NCBI GenBank assembly: GCA_947441105.1
Contig: CANESN010000038.1
Location: 1-7,192, forward strand
Source of the DNA: Micrococcales bacterium
Lineage (GTDB): Bacteria > Actinomycetota > Actinomycetes > Actinomycetales > Microbacteriaceae
Reading direction: 5' to 3'
Length of the DNA: 7,192 nucleotides
Part shown: piece by piece, positions 1-6,303 of the stretch
Layout of the letters: every line of letters starts with the position of its first letter
Position numbering within the stretch: position 1 is the stretch's first letter
Notes under the pieces: generated by a model
Seen by the model: only the letters and a program-made list of their open reading frames with translations
Databases searched by the model: none
What the model was told of the DNA's origin: nothing
Translations under genes and position numbers: made by a program

Positions 1-129
1 CTACACGGTCAACACCACCACCGGTCAGATCAGCTTCACCCCGCTATCAACCTTCACCGGAACCGCATCGGCAATTACTTACTCGGTTGCAGATAACTAC
101 GGTCAGAAGGCAGCGACCACCTACACCCC
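1..129 (+). repeat. Exact direct repeat, copy 1 (of 1636-1764)
   Basis: All 129 bases match 1636-1764 in the same frame. The match breaks at 130 (G against C at 1765), resumes for seven bases, and ends at 138. It runs off the left edge, so the full length is unknown. The offset is 1635 bases, or 545 codons, close to five repeats of 109 residues. Confidence 0.95.
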
Positions 130-3046
130 GGCAGTTGGTTTGCCTCCGGCACCAACCGCCTCACCGAATGTTTCGTCCGGTCCATACAACACACTTCAAA
201 CTGTCAGCCCGCTGGCTAATGACACCGCAGGAGCAGTTGACTTCCCACTACTTGCATCAACCCTGCGACTTTGCGCACCAGCACAAACTCCACCTAATTG
301 CACGCTGACATCTTTGGTTGTCTCAGGTCAAGGAACCTACACGGTTGATACTGCAAGCGGTGTTGTTAGCTTTGTTCCACTAAACACCTTCACCGGAACC
401 GCTGACCCAGTTCGCTACCAGGCCAGCGACTCAACCTCCGCGGTTGCCAACTCAACCATCACGATCTCGGTTACTCCGCCAGCTCAGCCGGTTCTATCGC
501 CTGACACTTCAACCGGCAATTACAACAGCACTCAGTCGCAAGCCGTGATGGCAAATGACACTAACTTCCAAGCGGCACTAGTTACCTCATCGATTCGAAT
601 CTGCGCCGCAGGAGATACTGCACCATCTTGTTCGGCAACCACCTTGGTTGTTGCTGGCCAGGGAACCTACACGGTCAATACAACTTCTGGTCAGATCAGC
701 TTCTCGCCACTGGCATCTTTCACCGGAACCGCATCGGCGATTACCTACTCGGTTACTGATCTCACCGGTCAGAAGGCCAGCACCACCTACACACCTTTTG
801 TTTCATCACCACCACCACCAACTGCAACCAATGACCAAACCAGCGCACCGCAGAACGTTCCGCAGTCAATCAACCTATTGACTAATGACACTGCCGGCAG
901 CGGGACGCAGCTCTCTGCCAGCTCGGTTGCCATCTGTTTGGTTGGAGCAAGCCCCTGCACCGGAACCACATTGACGATTGCTGGAGTTGGAAGCTACACA
1001 GTTACTAACGGAGTAATTACCTTCACCCCCGAGCCTTCCTATGTTGGAACCAACACCATTAGCTACCAGGTCAAAGACGTCACCGGTCAGCAAACTACCG
1101 CAAGCTACACCGCAACTGTTTACCCAGCACCGGTTGCCCTAAATGACTACACAACCGGCATCCAAGGCGCTACCCAGTCCACGAACCTACTAACCAATGA
1201 CCAGCCAGGTCTTGGAGCCAGCTTCGTTGCAGGTTCGGTTCTACTTTGCTCTTCCGGTCAAACCGCACCAACCTGCAGCGCGACAACTGTCACCATCGCT
1301 GGCAAGGGAACCTTCACCATCAACTCCACTTCCGGTCAGGTCAGCTTCTCTCCGGTTGCAGGCTTTACCGGCACCGCATCGATTAGCTATGTTGTCTCGG
1401 CTAATTCCAACCAGAGCACAACAGCTATCTACTACCCAACTGTTGTCCCACCACCAACACTTTCGCCTGACACATCTTCCGGGCAATACAATCAGGTTCA
1501 AACCAAGACGGTTTTGACTAACGACCAAGCAGGATCATCAGCATCCTTAGATGTCACCTCGGTTCGCATTTGTCTTGCTGGCGACACATCTCCTAGCTGC
1601 TCGGCAACCACATTGGTTGTTGCAAACCAAGGCACCTACACGGTCAACACCACCACCGGTCAGATCAGCTTCACCCCGCTATCAACCTTCACCGGAACCG
1701 CATCGGCAATTACTTACTCGGTTGCAGATAACTACGGTCAGAAGGCAGCGACCACCTACACCCCCGCAGTTGACCTTCCTCTTCCTGCAACGGCATCGCC
1801 TGACACATCAACGGGACAGTATGGTGCTGCGCAACAGATCAGGGCTTTGACCAATGACGCGGCTACCCAGGGGCAAACTTTCAGTATTTCATCGGTCGCA
1901 CTCTGTGATCCAAACACCAGCCCTGCTCAAGCGCCACCAAGCTGTTCGGCACTGGCAGTTACGGTTTCGGATGGCGTCTATACGGTTGACACCTACTCAG
2001 GTCACGTGAACTTCCAGCCAGGAGCTACCTTCTCCGGTGTTGCTCAGTGGGTTCGTTACCAGGTCACAGACACCACCGGTGTGGTGGCGCACTCGCGAAT
2101 AACTCCGACTGTTTTGCCTGTGTATGTGCCACCACCACCAGCTCCAGAAGTGCCACCGGTTGTGATCCCTGAGATTCCAGTCAAGCCAGTAGTGCCACCA
2201 ATGGCAACTCCGGACCGTAGGACTGGAACTCTAAACCAGAACACTGTCTTCACTCCGGCATTCAATGACACGCCTGGAAGCTTTAGCCTGTCCCCAACAT
2301 CGATTGTGCTCTGCGCTGGAAGTTGCGTTGGCATTGAGCCGGTTCAACGAAACCAGGTCGTATCCACTCCGCAGGGTAAGTGGAGCATCCAATCTGGATC
2401 CAGAGTTGTGACCTTCACGCCGAACTGGAACTGGCACGGAACAACCAGCATTTCCTATGTGATTTTTGACTCGTTTGGTCAAAGTGCGTCTTCTACGATC
2501 ACCGTCATCATCGCCGCTCCGCGACTACCAACCGTGCTGGTTTACACAAGTGTTGGTCCAAAGCTCAGCTCGACAGCCTCGGTCGCACTTCCTAAGCTTC
2601 CTGCAGCACTCAAGGAAGGTGATTACGTCGCAACCATCACAGCTCCGCGTCTTGGAAGCAACTGGGCGCACAAGGTCTATGAGGGCACCAGCGTCAAGAA
2701 GGTCCTCAACCCACTTGGTCTCGGTCACTATTCAATGACCCAGCTTCCAGGTGAAGCCGGCAACTTCGCGGTGGCTGGTCACCGTCTCGGATCTGGCGGA
2801 ATCTTCAAGAACCTGCACACCTTCAAAAAGGGCGACATCGTCACCGTGAAGACAGAAAAGGGCACCTTCAAGTACCGCTACTTGGACAAGAAATACGTAA
2901 AGCCATCAATGGTGGGAGTGCTGTCACCGAACCCAACGGGGCTAACCGTCAAGCCAAAGTCGGGCTCGCTACTAACCCTGCAGACCTGCACCGTGGGTAA
3001 CTCAACCACTGACAGGCTGATCGTCTGGTTTGAACTAATCGGCTAG
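1..3046 (+). CDS. CshA-type fibril-repeat surface protein with C-terminal class E-like sortase domain (5' partial)
   Basis: The reading frame is open from the left edge (first full codon at position 2) to a TAG at 3044-3046, giving 1014 visible residues; the true start and any signal peptide lie outside the window. Residues 1-845 are a tandem array of about 7.5 repeats of 100-115 residues with the CshA fibril-repeat pattern: an early ND motif, a GxGTYTV strand, a TGQISFxP strand, FTGTA, then a YxVxDxxGQ strand and a short Pro-rich linker. Residues about 706-733 form a longer Pro/Val-rich spacer. Residues about 846-1014 are a sortase domain with H927 in AVAGHR, C996 in LTLQTC and R1005 as the apparent catalytic triad. 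By family knowledge the repeats build an extended adhesive fibril outside the cell, and sortases are transpeptidases acting at the membrane or wall. No membrane helix or LPXTG-type sorting signal ends the protein, so the sortase seems to replace the usual anchor. The repeats and sortase class are clear; attachment mode and binding target are unknown. Confidence 0.9.
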   Translation, partial: YTVNTTTGQISFTPLSTFTGTASAITYSVADNYGQKAATTYTPAVGLPPAPTASPNVSSGPYNTLQTVSPLANDTAGAVDFPLLASTLRLCAPAQTPPNCTLTSLVVSGQGTYTVDTASGVVSFVPLNTFTGTADPVRYQASDSTSAVANSTITISVTPPAQPVLSPDTSTGNYNSTQSQAVMANDTNFQAALVTSSIRICAAGDTAPSCSATTLVVAGQGTYTVNTTSGQISFSPLASFTGTASAITYSVTDLTGQKASTTYTPFVSSPPPPTATNDQTSAPQNVPQSINLLTNDTAGSGTQLSASSVAICLVGASPCTGTTLTIAGVGSYTVTNGVITFTPEPSYVGTNTISYQVKDVTGQQTTASYTATVYPAPVALNDYTTGIQGATQSTNLLTNDQPGLGASFVAGSVLLCSSGQTAPTCSATTVTIAGKGTFTINSTSGQVSFSPVAGFTGTASISYVVSANSNQSTTAIYYPTVVPPPTLSPDTSSGQYNQVQTKTVLTNDQAGSSASLDVTSVRICLAGDTSPSCSATTLVVANQGTYTVNTTTGQISFTPLSTFTGTASAITYSVADNYGQKAATTYTPAVDLPLPATASPDTSTGQYGAAQQIRALTNDAATQGQTFSISSVALCDPNTSPAQAPPSCSALAVTVSDGVYTVDTYSGHVNFQPGATFSGVAQWVRYQVTDTTGVVAHSRITPTVLPVYVPPPPAPEVPPVVIPEIPVKPVVPPMATPDRRTGTLNQNTVFTPAFNDTPGSFSLSPTSIVLCAGSCVGIEPVQRNQVVSTPQGKWSIQSGSRVVTFTPNWNWHGTTSISYVIFDSFGQSASSTITVIIAAPRLPTVLVYTSVGPKLSSTASVALPKLPAALKEGDYVATITAPRLGSNWAHKVYEGTSVKKVLNPLGLGHYSMTQLPGEAGNFAVAGHRLGSGGIFKNLHTFKKGDIVTVKTEKGTFKYRYLDKKYVKPSMVGVLSPNPTGLTVKPKSGSLLTLQTCTVGNSTTDRLIVWFELIG
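2..2536 (+). repeat. Tandem CshA-type fibril repeats R1 (partial) to R8
   Basis: Approximate borders in DNA are R1 2-136 (C-terminal part only), R2 137-487, R3 488-820, R4 821-1132, R5 1133-1456, R6 1457-1786, R7 1787-2113, Pro-rich spacer 2114-2200, and R8 2201-2536. Each full copy starts near a (S/T)xND or SPDTS motif, has an ND turn about 25 residues later, a cysteine pair, then GTYTV, SFxP, FTGTA and YxVxD strands. The array divides into close copies (R1, R3, R6) and diverged ones (R2, R4, R5, R7). R8 is the most diverged: it lacks the GTYTV motif and has a Trp-rich NWNWHG turn where others have FTGTA. The family call rests on the motif pattern read by eye. Confidence 0.85.
1636..1764 (+). 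repeat. Exact direct repeat, copy 2 (of 1-129)
   Basis: This is the C-terminal half of repeat R6 and is base-for-base identical to positions 1-129. The intervening repeats R2-R5 are clearly diverged. Even the next closest copy, R3 (about 664-789), has many silent and some coding differences. Confidence 0.95.
2537..3046 (+). other. Class E-like sortase catalytic domain (C-terminal domain of the surface protein)
   Basis: The domain begins after the last fibril repeat and reads as a full sortase beta-barrel core. Seen in order: an ITAPRLG strand, a VYEGTSV segment, GLGHYSMTQLPGEAGN, AVAGHR with the catalytic His (codon 2780-2782), GIFKNL, a KKGDIVTVKT strand, LTLQTC with the catalytic Cys (codon 2987-2989), and DRLIVWFEL with the catalytic Arg (codon 3014-3016). 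The GHY...PGEAGN...GHR pattern and TLxTC resemble class E enzymes more than class A or C; class F is the main alternative. All three catalytic residues are present, so it is likely active. Class E members usually carry an N-terminal membrane helix just before the catalytic domain; here fibril repeats occupy that place. Confidence 0.85.
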
Positions 3047-3099
3047 CCGTCTCTGTATCGTCAGTAACTTAAAATCGAGCACCAGGTAAATCTAGGCTT

Positions 3100-3126
3100 T
3101 TGCCAATTCGAGAAATCCGATAGACT
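3100..3126 (+). promoter_or_regulatory. Candidate promoter of the tRNA-Arg gene
   Basis: A TTGCCA hexamer at 3100-3105 and TAGACT at 3121-3126 resemble -35 and -10 boxes of the housekeeping sigma factor, with a 15-base spacer that is short. Transcription would start near 3133, about 10 bases before the mature tRNA 5' end at 3144, which suits a tRNA promoter. Confidence 0.45.
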
Positions 3127-3143
3127 CCTCCATCGTTACCCAA

Positions 3144-3219
3144 GCGTTTGTAGCTCAACGGATAGAGCATCTGACTACGGATCAGAAGGTTGGGGGTTCG
3201 AGTCCCTCCAAGCGCACCA
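3144..3219 (+). tRNA. tRNA-Arg (anticodon ACG), CCA encoded
   Basis: The sequence folds into a full cloverleaf. The acceptor stem pairs GCGTTTG (3144-3150) with CAAGCGC (3209-3215), with one G-T wobble. The D arm has GCTC/GAGC, and the anticodon stem is TCTGA/TCAGA around the loop CTACGGA, with anticodon ACG at 3177-3179. A five-base variable loop is followed by the T arm, which encloses TTCGAGT. The discriminator is A and the CCA end (3217-3219) is encoded. The ACG anticodon is normally edited to ICG and reads CGT, CGC and CGA arginine codons. Length is 76 bases with CCA. Confidence 0.97.
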
Positions 3220-3250
3220 AAGCCCAGCGTCTTCCTAGATGGCTGGGTTT
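3220..3250 (+). terminator. Probable intrinsic terminator after tRNA-Arg
   Basis: The arms AAGCCCAGC (3220-3228) and GCTGGGTTT (3242-3250) form a nine-pair stem with one G-T pair around a 13-base loop. The hairpin begins directly after the CCA end. Only a short T stretch lies at the end of the stem, and no strong T tract follows, as is common in actinobacterial terminators. Confidence 0.6.
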
Positions 3251-3329
3251 CGTCATTGGTAAGAAGCAACGAGTCAGCGAATTTCAATGTCGTGCCGGAT
3301 TAGTGCATCTCATGAATTTGCTTTCGTCA

Positions 3330-3335
3330 TAAAAT
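3330..3335 (+). promoter_or_regulatory. Candidate -10 box of the sugar-catabolism operon
   Basis: TAAAAT matches the -10 consensus at five of six bases and lies 33 bases before the ATG at 3369, leaving a short leader of roughly 27 bases that includes the ribosome binding site. No convincing -35 box stands at the expected distance (around 3307-3312), so an activator may be needed or the box is chance. I found no clear inverted-repeat operator nearby. Confidence 0.3.
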
Positions 3336-3354
3336 TGGGGAAGTACCAGATTCG

Positions 3355-3360
3355 AAAGAG
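3355..3360 (+). promoter_or_regulatory. Ribosome binding site for the isomerase gene
   Basis: AAAGAG sits eight bases before the ATG at 3369 and supports that start. It is a modest purine-rich match rather than a full GGAGG. Confidence 0.5.
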
Positions 3361-3368
3361 CGTGTCAG

Positions 3369-4109
3369 ATGGCAAGACCAGAGAATTCGATTCAGCTTTG
3401 GACAGTTCGAGACCAGCTCGAGCGTGACTTCGACGGCACGCTGGCCCGCCTGGCAGAGTTAGGTTTTCGTGCTGTTGAACCCTTTGGGCTGCCAGCAAAT
3501 CTGAACAAATTGAGCACGGCACTTTCTAACTCCGGCCTGGCTGCTCCAACCGCTCACGGTGATGTTTTGCTAAATCCCGAAGCGGCAATCAAGGCAGCCG
3601 TCGAACTGGGCACGACTGTTTTGATTGACCCGTATCAACCGGAGGAAATCTTTCAGAGCGAATCAAGTATTCTGCGGCTAGCTGATCAGCTGTCGGCTGC
3701 AGCCGAGCTGGCTGCGCCGCACGGAATCAAGATTGGTTATCACAATCATGACCATGAGTTGAGAAACGAAGTTCGCGGAGTGCCTGCGCTGTTGGCTCTC
3801 GCGAGCATGGTTTCGCAAGATGTCGTCTTTGAGATTGATTTGTTCTGGTGTCAGGTCGCCAACATTGACCCGCTTGATGTTTTGAAAGAGCTGGATGGTC
3901 GCGTTGTTGCACTTCACGCAAAGGACGCACCGATGGATGGGCATGTGAAGGACCAGGTTTCGCTCGGCAAAGGATCGGTTGATGTTTTGGCGTGCGCAAG
4001 CCAAGCGCCAAGCGCTCGTCTGGTTGTCGAATTCGATGAATACAATGGTGACATTTTCGAGGGTGTCGCCGGTTCGCTGAACTATCTCAAAGAGAAAGGG
4101 TTCAACTGA
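3369..4109 (+). CDS. Sugar phosphate isomerase/epimerase family protein (xylose isomerase-like TIM barrel)
   Basis: A 246-residue cytoplasmic protein of the AP-endonuclease 2/xylose isomerase-like barrel superfamily (IolE/IolI/Hyi-like). Visible hallmarks: SIQLWTVRD near the N-terminus (7-15), a first-strand Glu in AVEPFG (35-40), YHNHDHE (124-130), FEIDLFW with D157 (154-160), LHAKDA with H183 (182-187), and VVEFDEY with E221 (219-225), followed by the SLNYLKEKGF end typical of the group. H127/E130, D157, H183 and E221 are likely divalent-metal ligands by family analogy. Members isomerise, epimerise, dehydrate or cleave sugars, cyclitols and keto-glycosides; the exact reaction cannot be assigned. 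It is slightly shorter than the usual 260-300 residues but looks complete. It is the first gene of a coupled operon with two Gfo/Idh/MocA oxidoreductases, which suggests it processes a keto sugar or keto-inositol made by one of them. Confidence 0.88.
   Translation: MARPENSIQLWTVRDQLERDFDGTLARLAELGFRAVEPFGLPANLNKLSTALSNSGLAAPTAHGDVLLNPEAAIKAAVELGTTVLIDPYQPEEIFQSESSILRLADQLSAAAELAAPHGIKIGYHNHDHELRNEVRGVPALLALASMVSQDVVFEIDLFWCQVANIDPLDVLKELDGRVVALHAKDAPMDGHVKDQVSLGKGSVDVLACASQAPSARLVVEFDEYNGDIFEGVAGSLNYLKEKGFN
4092..4100 (+). promoter_or_regulatory. Ribosome binding site deciding the start of the first oxidoreductase gene
   Basis: GAGAAAGGG lies inside the end of the isomerase gene, eight bases before the ATG at 4109. 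This spacing favours that start over the in-frame ATG at 4118, which would begin directly at the nucleotide-binding strand (MKIGLIG). Confidence 0.6.
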
Positions 4110-5215
4110 TGACCGCAATGAAGATTGGCCTAATTGGTGCCGGTGTCATCAGTGAACAGTATCTGGAGAACCTAACCAAGGCGAAGTCTGTCTCGGTTGA
4201 GATGGTTTCCGATCTAGATGTTTCTCGAAGCGAGCAACGAGCAAAACAATATGGAATTGCAAGTTTTGGCACGCCCAAACAGTTGCTGGCGCGTGATGAC
4301 ATCGAGCTGATTGTCAATTTGACGATTCCCAAGGCGCACGAGCAGGTAACCGTTGCCGCGCTGAAGGCCGGTAAGCACGTGTGGAGCGAGAAGCCACTGG
4401 CGCTGGACAAGCTGGCTGCCGGACGAATCAGGCAGCAGGCCAAACAAAGTGGTCGAGAGGTGGGCTGTGCGCCCGACACTTTTCTCGGTCCCGGCATTCA
4501 AACGGGATTGCGATTGATCAGAGAAGGCAGAATCGGCAAGGTCACTGGCGCGACCACCGCTTTCGAAGTCTGCGGGCCCGAGAGTTGGCACCCCAACCCT
4601 GACTTTCTGTATGCCAAAGGCGGCGGGCCAATCTTTGACATGGGTCCTTACTATTTGACTGCGCTGGTTTGCGCCCTGGGTCCGGTGTCTCAGGTCGTGG
4701 CTCGCTCATCACAGGCACGCGACTTCGGAGTTGTCGGCTCTGGGCCAAGGCAAGGCGAAAAGTTTCCGATTGAAGTGCCAACCAACGTGATAGCGCTGAT
4801 TGACTTCTCAGGTGGCGAAACCGCGCAGAGCAGTTTCAGCTTCGACACCGCAAGGCCTAGAGAAGGAATCCTTGAGATTCACGGCACCGAGGGTTCGCTG
4901 GTTATACCTGATCCAAACATGCACTACGGATCGCTTCAACTTTTCAGAATTGACACAGGCAGTCGGGAGCCTGAAGATATTGAATGTGTGGGCGAAGTCA
5001 TGCAGCGCGGTGTTGGCGTTATCGACATGATCCACGCAATTGCTCAGGGTAAGCGTCCCAGGGCCGACATCGAGCTCGCTGCTCACGTGGTTGAGGTTAT
5101 GCAAGCACTCGAAGAGGCCGCGACTTCAGGCAAAAACGTGAAAATCGAATCGACTACCAAGTCTCCAGAGTTGGTTGATGTTGGTTTCAATCCATGGAAC
5201 AATGTGGGCCAGTGA
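4109..5215 (+). CDS. Gfo/Idh/MocA family oxidoreductase, DMGPYY subgroup
   Basis: A 368-residue NAD(P)-dependent dehydrogenase-like protein. Residues 5-125 form the Rossmann domain, with KIGLIGAGVIS as the dinucleotide loop and SEKPLAL (93-99) carrying the EKP motif whose Lys is generally catalytic. Residues about 130-345 form the Gfo/Idh/MocA alpha/beta substrate domain, including the SW(H)P loop (159-162) and GGGPIFDMGPYYLTAL (171-186). In canonical members the segment corresponding to DMGPYY reads DxGxHxxD with a catalytic His; here Tyr181 stands there, so the chemistry or substrate geometry probably differs. The start ATG overlaps the isomerase stop by one base (TGATG) and the stop overlaps the next gene's GTG by four, so all three genes are likely translated together. 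A role in oxidising or reducing a sugar, inositol or glycoside is inferred from family and neighbours; the substrate is unknown. Confidence 0.88.
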   Translation: MTAMKIGLIGAGVISEQYLENLTKAKSVSVEMVSDLDVSRSEQRAKQYGIASFGTPKQLLARDDIELIVNLTIPKAHEQVTVAALKAGKHVWSEKPLALDKLAAGRIRQQAKQSGREVGCAPDTFLGPGIQTGLRLIREGRIGKVTGATTAFEVCGPESWHPNPDFLYAKGGGPIFDMGPYYLTALVCALGPVSQVVARSSQARDFGVVGSGPRQGEKFPIEVPTNVIALIDFSGGETAQSSFSFDTARPREGILEIHGTEGSLVIPDPNMHYGSLQLFRIDTGSREPEDIECVGEVMQRGVGVIDMIHAIAQGKRPRADIELAAHVVEVMQALEEAATSGKNVKIESTTKSPELVDVGFNPWNNVGQ

Positions 5216-6303
5216 GTCAGACAGAAAAAACTAAGGTTGTCGCCGCACTCGTGGGTGCGGGATTTATGGGTCGCGTTCACTCGAGAGCATTGCGCGCTGC
5301 GGGAATCACGATGCGCGGCATCTTGTCGTCTAGCCCGGAAAAGAGCAAGCTCGCTGCGCAAGAACTTGCGATCGAGAACTATTACTCGACTTACGAAGAG
5401 TTGCTAGCCGACGAATCTGTAAATCTTGTTCACATTCTCACGCCAAACAGTTCCCACGTTGAACTATCCGAGCGTGCGCTAGCTGCCGGCAAACACGTCG
5501 TCTGCGAAAAGCCGCTGGCTACAACAGCTGCCGACGCGAATAAATTGGCCAAGCAAGCTCGAGAGCTTGGGTTAGTGGGAGCTATCCCTTTCGTCTACCG
5601 GTACCATCCGATGGTCATAGAGGCCAGAAGCCGGGTTCAGTCTGGAAGCCTTGGTCGGGTGCTGAGCATCAAAGGCGAGTACCTGCAAGATTGGCTTTTG
5701 AATGCGAATGACACAAACTGGCGAGTTGCAGAGCAATCGGGCGGAGCGTCAAGGGCATTTGCCGACATCGGCATTCACCTCTGCGACTTGATTGAGTTCA
5801 TTTCGGGCCAGCGAATAGTGAAACTGGTGGCAACCATCGACACAGCACACTCGACTAGAGCAGCACAAAAAGTATCTACCGAGGACATCGCAATGGTTTT
5901 GGCCAGGTTGGACGGCGGTGGCTCGGTTAGCCTCATGGTCTCTCAGGTTGCTGCCGGGCACAAGAATGGCCTTTCGGTCGAGCTTCACGGCACCTCGGAG
6001 TCTCTTCGTTTCGACCAGGAAACCCCCGAGAGCCTTTGGATTGGCCTGCAGGATGGCAGCCGCACAATCATGCGAGATCCAGCATTGCTTTCTGCCGATG
6101 CCAAGAGACTGACCGCTTTGCCCGCTGGTCATCCCGAGGGCTACTTCGACGCGTTTGTGTCGTTTATGCGCGATGTCGAGCAGGCATTGAAAGGCCAGTC
6201 ACCAAGCGGACTACCGGTATTCGAAGATGGTACTCGCGCCGCGGTGCTCACCGAAGCCGTGCTGCTTTCGGCGGCGCAGGGCGCCTGGGTCGAGATTCGC
6301 TAG
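5212..6303 (+). CDS. Gfo/Idh/MocA family oxidoreductase with canonical catalytic motif
   Basis: I choose the GTG at 5212, which overlaps the preceding stop as GTGA, over the upstream in-frame ATG at 5194. The upstream start would add six residues and a long overlap, and neither has a strong ribosome binding site. The product has 363 residues. VGAGFMGRVHS (14-24) is a complete GxGxxG nucleotide loop, CEKPLA (98-103) is the EKP motif, and ADIGIHLCDL (184-193) is the canonical DxGxHxxD with catalytic His189. GEYLQDWLL (155-163) followed by WR is a substrate-loop signature seen in a subset of sugar dehydrogenases of this family. The C-terminal domain runs to about residue 360. It probably oxidises or reduces a hydroxyl of a sugar, cyclitol or glycoside with NAD(P). 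Its stop TAG overlaps the stop of the convergent dehydrogenase gene. Confidence 0.88.
   Translation: MSQTEKTKVVAALVGAGFMGRVHSRALRAAGITMRGILSSSPEKSKLAAQELAIENYYSTYEELLADESVNLVHILTPNSSHVELSERALAAGKHVVCEKPLATTAADANKLAKQARELGLVGAIPFVYRYHPMVIEARSRVQSGSLGRVLSIKGEYLQDWLLNANDTNWRVAEQSGGASRAFADIGIHLCDLIEFISGQRIVKLVATIDTAHSTRAAQKVSTEDIAMVLARLDGGGSVSLMVSQVAAGHKNGLSVELHGTSESLRFDQETPESLWIGLQDGSRTIMRDPALLSADAKRLTALPAGHPEGYFDAFVSFMRDVEQALKGQSPSGLPVFEDGTRAAVLTEAVLLSAAQGAWVEIR

Noticed and set aside
1781..1795. LPATA pentapeptide as a sortase recognition motif
   Set aside because: It lies in the linker between repeats R6 and R7, far from the C-terminus, with no following hydrophobic helix and basic tail. The linkers are rich in L, P, A and T by composition.
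1..2536. CRISPR-like or intergenic tandem repeats
   Set aside because: The repeats are about 330 bases long, stay in one reading frame and encode a conserved protein domain.
3040..3049. Perfect 10-base palindrome CGGCTAGCCG over the stop of the surface protein gene
   Set aside because: It has no loop and no following T tract, so it cannot act as a normal terminator hairpin. It is probably chance around a Gly-stop codon pair.
3144..3219. tRNA-Arg as an integration site for a mobile island
   Set aside because: No integrase or other mobility gene is in the window, and I saw no second copy of the tRNA 3' end that could mark an attachment repeat.
3069..3287. 72-codon minus-strand frame containing a GGTRTPNLLIRSQ-like stretch
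   Set aside because: It is antisense to the tRNA-Arg gene. This sequence is a well-known spurious protein produced by translating the complement of tRNA genes.
3678..4118. Long antisense frames opposite the isomerase gene (146 and 94 codons)
   Set aside because: They are shadows of a gene with clear family motifs; their products are Arg- and His-rich with no recognisable domain, and no ribosome binding site was evident.
4109..6303. The two adjacent oxidoreductase genes as a recent tandem duplication
   Set aside because: Their proteins differ throughout, including in the catalytic motif and the substrate loops, so they are old, distinct family members.
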